Shown here piece by piece: positions 1-6,771 of a stretch of DNA of 7,610 nucleotides. Position numbers and translations under genes: made by a program. The DNA is taken from positions 1-7,610 of the forward strand of contig JAEWIY010000173.1 of the NCBI GenBank assembly GCA_023386835.1. Reading direction: 5' to 3'. Source of the DNA: Verrucomicrobiota bacterium (GTDB lineage: Bacteria; Verrucomicrobiota; Verrucomicrobiia; Opitutales; Opitutaceae). How positions within the stretch are numbered: the stretch's first letter is position 1; every line of letters starts with the position of its first letter. The notes beneath the pieces were generated by a model that was not told where the DNA came from, did not search any database, and worked only from the letters and a program-made list of their open reading frames with translations.

Positions 1-37
1 TTTTTGCATGGTGGGTTGAATTCGGTTGGGCCGTTAC

Positions 38-59
38 CCGCCGGCGTGGGAACCGGCGG
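38..59. other. GC-rich hairpin upstream of lnt
   Basis: CCGCCGG (38-44) and CCGGCGG (53-59) form a perfect 7-bp inverted repeat around an 8-base loop. A possible 2-bp extension (TA/TA) lies beyond one mismatch, and a weakly T-rich stretch follows on the plus strand. It lies in front of the GTG at 128 that I prefer as the lnt start, so it could be the terminator of a gene to the left or part of the lnt leader. I see no convincing -35/-10 pair in bases 1-127. The upstream gene is outside the window, so its role is open. Confidence 0.35.
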
Positions 60-127
60 TTATCTCGCTTCCGCCTCATGCTGTAGCTTGCGAAGGGGAC
101 AGGCGGTCGGCACAGTCGCGCGTTTCG

Positions 128-1936
128 GTGAATCCTGACGCCGCCTCCTCCTTTCCGCCGCTGCCCGACTACGATCATCCGTCGGAACCGTTCTGGACGA
201 AACATCGCGCCTGGGCGGCTCCGCTGGCGGTGTTTCTCGTCACGGTTATCCTGACGGTCGTCTCGTTTCCGCCGTGGCCCGGCGCGGAGTTTGCCTACGC
301 CTTCGCCGCGCCCGCGATCCTGTGGGCCTATCGGCGCCCGTCGTGGCGCGTGTTTGTGCCGGTGGTTCTCGGCGCGCAGGCGGTAGCGTGGACGATCCTG
401 TTGTCGTGGCTGCACCACGTCACCTGGGTGGGGCTGCTGCTGTTGGGACCGGTCATCGGCGTGTGGGTTGGCTCCTGGTTCCTCGTGGTGCGCTGGATCG
501 CACCACTGCTCCCCGGCGGACCGGTGCTGACGCGTTTGCTGGCGGTGCTTGGACTCGCGGGGGCCTGGGTGATCATCGAATGGACCCGCACGTGGGTCTT
601 GAGCGGCTTTCCGTGGCTGCCGCTGGCCGCATCGCAATGGCAGCGGCCGAGCGTGCTCCAGATCGCGGCGTTCACCGGTGCGGGCGGCGTATCCTTCGTG
701 CTGATCACGATGAACCTCGGGTTTGCCGCGTTCGCGCACCGTTTGGTCTTCGAACGTCAGGAGGGGATCAATCGTCGCAGCCAGGAGTTCTTTCTCGGGC
801 TCTTCCTGCTCCTCGCGTGTTTGTCGGTGCACATTTCCGAGACGACCAATCGGGTTCACTTCAACGAGCCGGTTGGCCGCGTCGGTTTTGTACAACCCTA
901 CGTGCCGCAGTCGGTGAAGTGGGATCCCTCCCGCGGTCCGGCCATTCTCGAGTCGCTCGAGCGCATCACGATGGATGCAGCGGCGCGGCGGCCACGCGTG
1001 ATCCTTTGGCCGGAGGCGGTGACGCCTTGGGCCATCCGTGGTGGGCCGCAGGTGCAGGCATGGACGGAAGAATTGGTGGCGCGGTCACGCGTGCCCTTGG
1101 TCCTTGGATCGATCGCGGTTGAACCGCCCCGTGAGCCGGGCGGCGAGGAACGCTGGTTCAACGGCGCTTTCCTGGTGGATCCGCAACGCGGCCTGAACCC
1201 GGAGTACTACGCGAAGCGTCACCTGGTTCCGTTTGGTGAATACGTGCCGTTGCGGCCGTTGTTGGGCTGGATCGGCAAGTTCGTCGAAATCGGCGGTGAC
1301 TTCGAAGCCGGCGAGCGTGCCACTCCGTTGCTCGTCACGATGGACGACCGGACGTTGGCGTTCGCGCCTTTGATCTGTTACGAGGACATCTTCCCGCGGC
1401 TGAGCCGTGCCAGCGCACGCTCCGGCGCGGACGTGCTCGTCGTCCTGACCAACAACGGTTGGTTCGGCGAAGGGGGCGCGGCGTATCAGCACGCCGCACA
1501 CAGTGTCTTGCGGGCCGTGGAAACGCGCCGCCCGGTGCTGCGTTGTGGCAACGGTGGCTGGAGTGGATGGATTGACGAATTTGGCAGCATTCGCGCCGAA
1601 CTGCGCCGGGTGCACCGACCGGGCCCGGACGGCAACCTTCAGCCGGTCGTCACCTCGCGGCCGCAGCGGCGGGATGAGGAAGACGACGAGGCCGGGACCA
1701 TCTATTTTCGCGGCTCGGGCGTCGTCGACGTGACGCGCGACCGGCGTTGGGTCGACCGGTTGAGTGTGTATTCGATGTATGGCGACTGGTTCGTCCTGCT
1801 GTGCGCCGGTCTTTTTGCCACGGGCACCTTGCTGGCGCGCTCCGAGCCGGGTGGGCGCCCCGTGGCTCCGACGGAGGCCGCGGACCAGCCCGCGGCGAAG
1901 CGCTCGTTCCGCCGTCGCGGCGGCGACCGGAGCTGA
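128..1936 (+). CDS. lnt: Apolipoprotein N-acyltransferase (Lnt)
   Basis: Lnt is an inner-membrane enzyme that moves an acyl chain from a phospholipid to the N-terminal cysteine of a lipoprotein, the last step of lipoprotein maturation. Numbering from GTG 128 (602 aa): several hydrophobic segments fill about residues 32-236, a periplasmic nitrilase-fold (CN_hydrolase) domain follows from about 250 to 535, and a last membrane helix lies near 554-570 before a basic tail. Residues matching those needed in E. coli Lnt are present: Glu296 in LWPEAVTPW, Lys363 and Glu371 in AKRHLVPFGEYVP, Cys417-Tyr418-Glu419 in LICYED, and Trp265 in QSVKWD. The reading frame is open back to a TTG at 26. I prefer GTG 128 because the extra 34 residues look unlike Lnt and a hairpin lies in that stretch; neither start has a clear Shine-Dalgarno sequence. 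At about 600 aa it is longer than E. coli Lnt (about 510), partly through a charged insertion near residues 490-530 containing DEEDDE. The gene is convergent with the ytf operon. The function is secure; the start is not. Confidence 0.93.
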   Translation: MNPDAASSFPPLPDYDHPSEPFWTKHRAWAAPLAVFLVTVILTVVSFPPWPGAEFAYAFAAPAILWAYRRPSWRVFVPVVLGAQAVAWTILLSWLHHVTWVGLLLLGPVIGVWVGSWFLVVRWIAPLLPGGPVLTRLLAVLGLAGAWVIIEWTRTWVLSGFPWLPLAASQWQRPSVLQIAAFTGAGGVSFVLITMNLGFAAFAHRLVFERQEGINRRSQEFFLGLFLLLACLSVHISETTNRVHFNEPVGRVGFVQPYVPQSVKWDPSRGPAILESLERITMDAAARRPRVILWPEAVTPWAIRGGPQVQAWTEELVARSRVPLVLGSIAVEPPREPGGEERWFNGAFLVDPQRGLNPEYYAKRHLVPFGEYVPLRPLLGWIGKFVEIGGDFEAGERATPLLVTMDDRTLAFAPLICYEDIFPRLSRASARSGADVLVVLTNNGWFGEGGAAYQHAAHSVLRAVETRRPVLRCGNGGWSGWIDEFGSIRAELRRVHRPGPDGNLQPVVTSRPQRRDEEDDEAGTIYFRGSGVVDVTRDRRWVDRLSVYSMYGDWFVLLCAGLFATGTLLARSEPGGRPVAPTEAADQPAAKRSFRRRGGDRS

Positions 1937-1949
1937 TTTACTCCCGAAC

Positions 1950-1987
1950 CGCGTGAGCCGGGGAGGGGAGGGCACGCGGCTCGCGCG
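1950..1987. terminator. Hairpin between convergent lnt and yjfF
   Basis: CGCGTGAGCCG (1950-1960) pairs with CGGCTCGCGCG (1977-1987) around a 16-base purine-rich loop. In plus-strand RNA this is an 11-bp stem with one U-G wobble; in minus-strand RNA the same pair becomes a C-A mismatch, so the fold favours lnt transcripts. It starts 14 bases after the lnt stop and lies 6 bases beyond the yjfF stop, where a shared terminator is expected. There is no T-tract on either side, so it is not a classic intrinsic terminator. An overlapping alternative pairing, CCGCGTG (1949-1955) with CACGCGG (1973-1979), is also possible. Confidence 0.45.
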
Positions 1988-1993
1988 TCGCAG

Positions 1994-2956
1994 TCAACGC
2001 TTCCGGAGCAGCGCGCGTTGCAGGAGGATGAACAACAGCAGCAGGAGTCCGACGACGATGCGCATCCACCAGGAGCTCAGCCGTCCGTCGAACAGCAACG
2101 CCATCTGAATGGTGCCGAAGATCAGCAGGCCCAGCAGGGTGCCGAGCACGTGACCACGGCCGCCCGTTAGCAGGGTTCCTCCGATCACCACCACGGCGAT
2201 CGCGTCGAGTTCGAGCCCGATGCCCATGCTCGGATTGCCCGACCCGGTGTAAAGCGTCGCGATGATGCCGGCGAGCGCCGCGCACAGGCCGTTGATCGCA
2301 TAGGCGGCGATTTTGGTCGGTCCGATGGGCAGGCCCATCAACAGGGCCGAGTTCTCACTGCCGCCGATGGCGAGCAGATTGCGTCCGAAGCGCGTGTAGT
2401 GCCCGAGCAACCACCCGCCGGCCGTGGCTGCAATCAGCGTGAGGGCGGCGGTGGAGAGGGCAAAGCCGCCGAGTTGCAGCCGGAAACCGGAGAGTTCGTG
2501 GTAGAGGCTGTGGTTGATGCCTACGGACTCGGTGCTGATCCAAAAGCCGACGCCGCGCGCGAAAAACAGGCCCGCCAGCGTGATCAGGAACGGTGGCAAC
2601 TTGAAGCTGTGGATCAGCCAACCCATCGTGGCTCCCAAGCCGGCGCCACAGGCCATCGCGAAAGCCCAGGCGAGCGCGGGCGGCCAGCCCTGGCCTACGA
2701 TGAGGGTGGCGGTGAGGATGGAGGTGAATCCGATGACGGCGCCGACTGACAGGTCGATGCCGCCGGTGAAAATGACCAGCGTCATCCCGATGGCGGCGAT
2801 GCCGAGAAACGCGTTATCGGAAAGAATGTTTCCGATCACTCCCCAGCTGAAGAAGCCGTCGTACATCGAGGCCGCGATCGCGAAGAGCAGGACCAGGATG
2901 ACCGCGGTGACCACCAGCGGCAGCTGCCGGAAAATGAACTGGCGGAGCCGGCTCAT
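1994..2956 (-). CDS. yjfF: Sugar ABC transporter permease YjfF (galactofuranose type)
   Basis: This is one of two inner-membrane permeases of a furanose-type sugar ABC importer (BPD_transp_2 / RbsC-like family). The 320-aa protein is almost entirely hydrophobic segments. It carries the conserved early motif NILSDNAFLGIAAIGMTLVI (43-62) followed by TGGIDLSVG (64-72), a cytoplasmic coupling-loop region around RFGRNLLAIGGSENSALLMG (189-208), GTLLTGGRGHVLGTLLG (260-276), and FDGRLSSWWMRIVVG (289-303). The last motif closely resembles the end of E. coli YjfF (about 331 aa) as I remember it. The ATG start overlaps the ytfT stop as ATGA (2956-2953), which suggests translational coupling, and a weak GGTGAG ribosome-binding site lies just before it. 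It is the last gene of the ytfQ-ytfR-ytfT-yjfF operon and presumably pairs with YtfT as a heteromer. The family is certain; substrate identity rests on similarity to the E. coli system. Confidence 0.93.
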   Translation of the reverse strand: MSRLRQFIFRQLPLVVTAVILVLLFAIAASMYDGFFSWGVIGNILSDNAFLGIAAIGMTLVIFTGGIDLSVGAVIGFTSILTATLIVGQGWPPALAWAFAMACGAGLGATMGWLIHSFKLPPFLITLAGLFFARGVGFWISTESVGINHSLYHELSGFRLQLGGFALSTAALTLIAATAGGWLLGHYTRFGRNLLAIGGSENSALLMGLPIGPTKIAAYAINGLCAALAGIIATLYTGSGNPSMGIGLELDAIAVVVIGGTLLTGGRGHVLGTLLGLLIFGTIQMALLFDGRLSSWWMRIVVGLLLLLFILLQRALLRKR

Positions 2957-4002
2957 GATCTCACCGCGCGGCGGCGCGACAGCCGGCTCGCGAACCAGCG
3001 CCGCAGGCGTTCCGATTGGAGCAACGCCACGGCGACAATCAGCAGTGCCTTGGGCACGGGCGCGACCGCCGGTGGCACTCCGAAGTTATACATGCTGATC
3101 GTGAGCGTCTGCAGCAGCAGCGCCCCGATCAGCGAACCGATCAGATAAAAACGTCCGCCGGTCAGCGCGGTGCCGCCCACAACGACGGCGAAGATCGCGT
3201 CGAGCTCCATGTTTTCGCCAGCGCGATAGGAATCGGCGGCCCGGATGTGCGACGCCGCGAGCGCCCCCGCGAGGCCCGCGCAGGCCCCGCTGAAAACGTA
3301 AGCGAGGGTCTTGATCCGGGCGGCCGCAAGTCCGGCGAAGCGGCTGGCCGTTTCGTTGTCACCAACGGCTTCGACGAAAAGACCAAGCGCGGTCCGACGA
3401 AGCACCAGCCGCGTCAGGCCATAGAGCGCCAGCACGAGCAGAGGCGCAAACGGCACCATGAAGATGAAACCGTTGGCGAGAAACTCGAAGCCGGAGTGGG
3501 CGATGATCAGCACCTGACCTTCGGTGATCAGTTGCGCCACGCCACGGCCGGCAACCATCAGGATCAGGGTGGCGACAATCGGTTGAACACCCAAACGCGC
3601 CACGAGCAGTCCGTTGATCGAGCCGGTCAAGACACCCGTGCCGACCGCGGCGAGCAGGACCAGCGGCAGGGCGACCCCTTGGTTCAGCAGCACGGCACAC
3701 AAAGCTCCCGTGATCGCCATGACCGAACCGACGGACAGGTCCACGCCGCCGGTGGCGATCACAAGCGTCATGCCAAGCGCGAGCAGCATGACCCGCGAGC
3801 CCTGGTTCAGGATGTCGACGGGCGTCCCGTACAGATTTCCACCCACGATCGAGAGGCCCAGGAAACCCGGATTAAACAGGGCGTTCGCGACGAGCAGCAG
3901 CAACAGCCCACCAGCCGGCCACCAGGCGGGTGAGCGTTCGCGGGGACGCGCGAGGCTGGAGGGAGTGGCGAGCTCAGGCATGGGAGGAATCGGCTCCGTC
4001 AT
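2953..4002 (-). CDS. ytfT: Sugar ABC transporter permease YtfT (galactofuranose type)
   Basis: This is the first permease of the importer, a multi-pass inner-membrane protein that should combine with YjfF to form the sugar channel. Visible motifs are GTPVDILNQGSRVMLLALGM (59-78) followed by TLVIATGGVDLSVGS (79-93), PIVATLILMVAGRGVAQLIT (141-160), which is nearly identical to E. coli YtfT as I recall it, RRTALGLFVEAVGDNETASR (202-221) as the ATPase-coupling region, and MELDAIFAVVVGGTALTGGR (265-284). The frame gives 349 aa from ATG 4002, overlapping the ytfR end by 29 bases. A second ATG at 3981 (MPELATPSS) gives 342 aa, closer to E. coli YtfT (about 341), and shortens the overlap to 8 bases (ATGCCTGA). 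Neither start has a clear Shine-Dalgarno sequence, so the start is ambiguous. The stop overlaps the yjfF start. The C-terminus is basic (RLSRRRAVRS), as expected for a cytoplasmic tail. Confidence 0.93.
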   Translation of the reverse strand: MTEPIPPMPELATPSSLARPRERSPAWWPAGGLLLLLVANALFNPGFLGLSIVGGNLYGTPVDILNQGSRVMLLALGMTLVIATGGVDLSVGSVMAITGALCAVLLNQGVALPLVLLAAVGTGVLTGSINGLLVARLGVQPIVATLILMVAGRGVAQLITEGQVLIIAHSGFEFLANGFIFMVPFAPLLVLALYGLTRLVLRRTALGLFVEAVGDNETASRFAGLAAARIKTLAYVFSGACAGLAGALAASHIRAADSYRAGENMELDAIFAVVVGGTALTGGRFYLIGSLIGALLLQTLTISMYNFGVPPAVAPVPKALLIVAVALLQSERLRRWFASRLSRRRAVRS

Positions 4003-5521
4003 GGTGCCCGGCCATCGCCTGCATCAGGCGGGGCACTTCGATGCTGTCACCGGTCAGTTCACCGGCGTGCTGGCGTTCACGCAGCACGACCACACGGGCG
4101 CACCGGCGGACCACTTCTTCGATTTCGGAGGAGATGAACAACACCGCGAGCCCGTCGGCGCTGAGCTTGGCCACGAGTTGTTCGATCTCCTGCTTCGCGC
4201 CGACGTCGATGCCGCGGGTGGGCTCGTCGAGAATGATCAGGTCCGGCTGGGTCGCCAGCCAGCGGGCAAGCAGAACCTTCTGCTGGTTTCCGCCGGAGAG
4301 GGTGCGGATCGGGACTTCGGCGTCGGCGGTCTTGATCCGCAACGCCCGAATGTAGTGCTCGCACAACGACACCTGTTCCTCGCGGGAGAGGGCGCGCGCC
4401 AACCCGCGCTTGGCCTGCAGCGCGAGGATGAGGTTTTCGCGCACCGACAGGTTGGGCAGGATGCCTTCGGTTTTCCGGTCCTCGGAGGAAAACGCCAATC
4501 CCAGGCGCACCGCGTCGCGCGGCGAGGCGATCCGAACCTCGCGCCCGCCGATGCGCACACGTCCTGAATCCGGTCGATCGATACCGAACAGGAGGCGCGC
4601 CGTTTCCGTGCGGCCGGAGCCGAGAAGCCCGGCCAGACCGGTCACTTCACCGCGGCGCAAGGTGAGGTCGAACGGCTGGATCGCGTGGCGGCGGCCCAAG
4701 CCGATCGCCTCGATGACTGGTGCGGCCGAGGACGCGGTCTCGGGATGATGTTCCTTCGCCACCGCGGCGGCCAGTTCACGCCCGAGCATCTTGCTCACGA
4801 GTTCCAGCCTCGGCAGTTCGCTGGCGAGGTACTCGCCGACGAGACGGCCGTTGCGCAGCACGGTGATCCGGTCGCTCACGGCGTACACTTGGTCGAGGAA
4901 GTGCGTGACAAACACGATCCCGAGCCCCTGTTCGCGCAGTCGCCGCATGACGGCGAACAGCTCCGCGACTTCCTTTTCGTCGAGGCTCGCCGTCGGTTCA
5001 TCGAGGATCAGCACGCGTGCCTGCACATCGAGGGCGCGCGCGATTGCGACCATCTGCTGCAGCGCGACGGAGAGGGTGCCGAGTTCCGCGTCGACGTCGC
5101 AGTCGATTTCGAGTCGTGCCAGCGCCTCCTTGGCGTGGCGACGGACCGCGCCCCAGTTGATAAAACCAAACCGGCCCGCCTGACGACCGAGAGCGATGTT
5201 CTCGGCCACGCTCAGCGACGGCACCAGGTTCACTTCCTGGTACACCGTGCTGATGCCCGCGCGTTCGGCTTCCTTGGGCAGGCGGGGGCGGATGGGTTGC
5301 CCGGCGAGCCGGATCTCACCCGCGTCGGCCGGATGCACACCGGTCAGAACTTTGATCAGCGTCGACTTGCCCGCGCCATTTTCGCCGAGCAGAGCGTGGA
5401 TTTCGCCAGCCCGGACGGTGAAGTCGACGCCGTCGAGTGCCACCACGCCGGGGAAGCGTTTGCCGATGCCGCGGAGCTCGAGCAACGAGCCAGCGGGCGG
5501 GGCCGAGTCCGCACGCGTCAT
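3974..5521 (-). CDS. ytfR: Sugar ABC transporter double ATP-binding protein YtfR
   Basis: YtfR is the cytoplasmic energy subunit: two ABC ATPase domains in one 515-aa chain (RbsA/MglA/YtfR type; E. coli YtfR is about 500 aa). Domain 1 has Walker A GENGAGKST (46-54, Lys52), Q-loop Gln95 in VYQEVNLVP, Walker B LILDEPTASLD (171-181, Glu175) and H-loop His207, but a degenerate signature LSVALQQ (150-156). Domain 2 has a degenerate Walker A GLLGSGRTE (298-306, Arg in place of Lys) and Ser in place of the H-loop His (FISSE, 463-466), but a full signature LSGGNQQK (408-415) and Walker B LIILDEPTRGIDVG (428-441, Glu433). From family knowledge, this pattern leaves one composite site competent for hydrolysis, formed by the domain 1 Walker motifs and the domain 2 signature; E. 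coli YtfR shows the same asymmetry. ATG 5521 is the only plausible start, as the frame upstream holds no other start codon in the spacer. No Shine-Dalgarno sequence precedes it. The 3' end overlaps ytfT. Confidence 0.95.
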   Translation of the reverse strand: MTRADSAPPAGSLLELRGIGKRFPGVVALDGVDFTVRAGEIHALLGENGAGKSTLIKVLTGVHPADAGEIRLAGQPIRPRLPKEAERAGISTVYQEVNLVPSLSVAENIALGRQAGRFGFINWGAVRRHAKEALARLEIDCDVDAELGTLSVALQQMVAIARALDVQARVLILDEPTASLDEKEVAELFAVMRRLREQGLGIVFVTHFLDQVYAVSDRITVLRNGRLVGEYLASELPRLELVSKMLGRELAAAVAKEHHPETASSAAPVIEAIGLGRRHAIQPFDLTLRRGEVTGLAGLLGSGRTETARLLFGIDRPDSGRVRIGGREVRIASPRDAVRLGLAFSSEDRKTEGILPNLSVRENLILALQAKRGLARALSREEQVSLCEHYIRALRIKTADAEVPIRTLSGGNQQKVLLARWLATQPDLIILDEPTRGIDVGAKQEIEQLVAKLSADGLAVLFISSEIEEVVRRCARVVVLRERQHAGELTGDSIEVPRLMQAMAGHHDGADSSHA

Positions 5522-5541
5522 CGAGGAGTGGCCGAATCGAT

Positions 5542-5558
5542 CTTCGTCATGAACGAAG
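5542..5558 (-). other. Small hairpin in the ytfQ-ytfR spacer
   Basis: Within the 62-base gap between ytfQ and ytfR, minus-strand RNA can form CTTCGT-TCATG-ACGAAG, a perfect 6-bp stem with a 5-base loop. Intercistronic hairpins after binding-protein genes often limit expression of the downstream transporter genes or protect the upstream message. That role here is inference from position. The loop contains an ATG that opens a ten-codon reading frame ending on the ytfR start codon. There is no T-tract. Confidence 0.35.
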
Positions 5559-5583
5559 GGAAACCACGAGAAGGAGAATCCGC

Positions 5584-6555
5584 TCAGTACTGCCGCTGGG
5601 GCAGGGCGGCCGCGGCGTTGGAGCGATCGAACAACTCATCCTGGTTGTACATCTCCTTCTCCACGGTTTCGCCGCGCACGATCTTCTCGATCGCATCAAA
5701 CACCTTCGGTCCGAAGAGCGGATTGCACTCCACGGTGCAGTTCAACTTCCCGTCGACGACGGCCTGCACCGCCTCCTTGATGGCGTCGATCGAGACGATG
5801 AGAATGTCGGTGCCGGGCTTCAGGCCGGCCTCCTCGATCGCCTGCACGGCCCCCAGCGCCATGTCGTCGTTGTGCGAATACAGGATCTCGACGTTGCGCC
5901 CGTGCTTCTTCAGCAGCGCCTCCATGACCTGCTTGCCCTCGGCACGACGGAAATTGCCGCTCTGGGAGTCGATGATCTTGAACTGGGAATGCTTGGCGAT
6001 GGCATCGCCAAAAGCCTTGCGGCGCTCGTTGGCCGCGGCGGAGCCAGGCTCACCCTGCAATTCCACGATCTTCGTGCGTTCGCCGGCATTCTTGGCCAGC
6101 CACTCGGCGGCCATGCGGCCCTCTTCGTAGAAGTCGGAGCCGATAAACGCGGTGTAGAGCGACGGGTCGTTGGTCTGGATCTTCCGGTCCATGATCACGA
6201 CCGGGATGTTGGCCTGCTTGGCTTCGCGCAGGACCGGATCCCAGCCTGTCTCGACAATCGGCGCCAGCACGATGGCGTCGACCCGCTGGGCGATGAACGA
6301 GCGCAGCGCGCGGATCTGGTTCTCCTGCTTGCTCTGGCCATCGGCGAACTTGAAGTCGACGCCACGCTTCTGCGCCTCCGCGCGCATCGACTCGGTGTTG
6401 GCGGTGCGCCAAGCGCTTTCCGCGCCCGTCTGCGCGAAACCGACCTTCAGCTGCCGTTCGCCCGAAGCGCTTCTGCCATCGCCCTCCCGTTTGGAGCAGG
6501 ACGTGAAAGTAAGGGCGGTCAGGCCGCAGAGAAGAACTAGGCGAAGCAGGTACAT
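5584..6555 (-). CDS. ytfQ: Sugar-binding lipoprotein YtfQ (galactofuranose type)
   Basis: This is the extracytoplasmic substrate-binding component of the importer (Peripla_BP_4 / ribose-binding-like fold), 323 aa. The N-terminus is a short lipoprotein signal: Arg5, a hydrophobic stretch, then FTSC with Cys20 as the likely lipidated residue, followed by a polar linker (about 21-34). Phe at -3 is unusual for a lipobox. E. coli YtfQ, by contrast, is a soluble periplasmic protein. The mature domain matches remembered E. coli YtfQ segments: GFAQTGAESAWRTAN (39-53), ADGQSKQENQ (71-80), APIVETGW (98-105), VELQGEPGSAA (164-174), SQSGNFRRAEGKQVME (197-212), SHNDDM (227-232) and EEAGLKPGTDIL (241-252). 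It is the first gene of the operon, 62 bases before ytfR. No Shine-Dalgarno sequence is visible before ATG 6555. Galactofuranose is the best guess for the ligand; arabinose or another furanose sugar is possible because related two-permease systems differ in substrate. Confidence 0.93.
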   Translation of the reverse strand: MYLLRLVLLCGLTALTFTSCSKREGDGRSASGERQLKVGFAQTGAESAWRTANTESMRAEAQKRGVDFKFADGQSKQENQIRALRSFIAQRVDAIVLAPIVETGWDPVLREAKQANIPVVIMDRKIQTNDPSLYTAFIGSDFYEEGRMAAEWLAKNAGERTKIVELQGEPGSAAANERRKAFGDAIAKHSQFKIIDSQSGNFRRAEGKQVMEALLKKHGRNVEILYSHNDDMALGAVQAIEEAGLKPGTDILIVSIDAIKEAVQAVVDGKLNCTVECNPLFGPKVFDAIEKIVRGETVEKEMYNQDELFDRSNAAAALPQRQY

Positions 6556-6621
6556 GGGTAAAACGCGGTGGAGAGCCTTCGTTTCGGGGTGGGACGTCGC
6601 ACCTTCGTGATGCGCACGAGC

Positions 6622-6653
6622 CAGTCAACTTGACGGGCACTTTACGGTCAACT
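6622..6653. promoter_or_regulatory. Repeated TTGAC boxes in the ytfQ leader
   Basis: The plus strand reads CAGTCAACT at 6622-6630 and CGGTCAACT at 6645-6653, a direct repeat 23 bases apart with one mismatch. The first copy overlaps a perfect inverted repeat, GTCAA-C-TTGAC (6624-6634). Read toward ytfQ, these give TTGACC and TTGACT, which look like -35 boxes about 68-100 bases before the start codon. However, no good -10 hexamer lies 16-18 bases after either one. The array could be an operator with three half-sites or part of a promoter. The evidence is the repeat pattern and position only. Confidence 0.3.
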
Positions 6654-6662
6654 GTAGGCGTG

Positions 6663-6686
6663 CGAACGGGGTTCGATGTCCGTTCG
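6663..6686. promoter_or_regulatory. Inverted repeat in the ytfQ upstream region
   Basis: CGAACGG (6663-6669) and CCGTTCG (6680-6686) form a perfect 7-bp inverted repeat around 10 bases; the centre carries another TTCGA-like element. It lies about 110-130 bases before the ytfQ start, between the symporter terminator and the TTGAC boxes, where a regulator site would be expected. It could also be a minor hairpin. No regulator gene is in the window to pair with it. Confidence 0.25.
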
Positions 6687-6771
6687 TCGACGGCAGAAAC
6701 TTGCGGGCAATGATCCGCGGGGCCGCTGGGTGCGGGCGCGGGGGAATCGCTCCAAATCGTGGTGAACGCTC

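Noticed and set aside
1085..1975. 296-codon minus-strand frame opposite lnt
   Set aside because: It overlaps the conserved catalytic half of lnt and even the terminator region; no protein family is recognisable.
3016..3933. 305-codon plus-strand frame opposite ytfT
   Set aside because: The product is an extremely Gln/Arg/Asp/His-rich string, the typical antisense image of a membrane-protein gene.
4580..4630. The Arg-for-Lys Walker A in the second YtfR domain as a damaging mutation
   Set aside because: The same GSGRTE sequence is normal in the second domain of this ATPase family, including E. coli YtfR, so it is ancestral asymmetry rather than decay.
4685..6130. 481-codon plus-strand open frame opposite ytfR and ytfQ
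   Set aside because: It lies antisense across two well-identified genes and their spacer, its product has no recognisable fold, and long antisense frames are expected in GC-rich DNA.
5437..6540. 367-codon plus-strand open frame opposite ytfQ
   Set aside because: It is antisense to ytfQ, whose protein matches a known family over its full length; the opposite product is a His/Arg/Leu-rich composition artefact.
6623..6651. A sigma-70 promoter using TTGACC or TTGACT as the -35 box
   Set aside because: No acceptable -10 hexamer occurs at 16-18 bases from either box on the minus strand, so I kept the boxes only as possible regulatory repeats.
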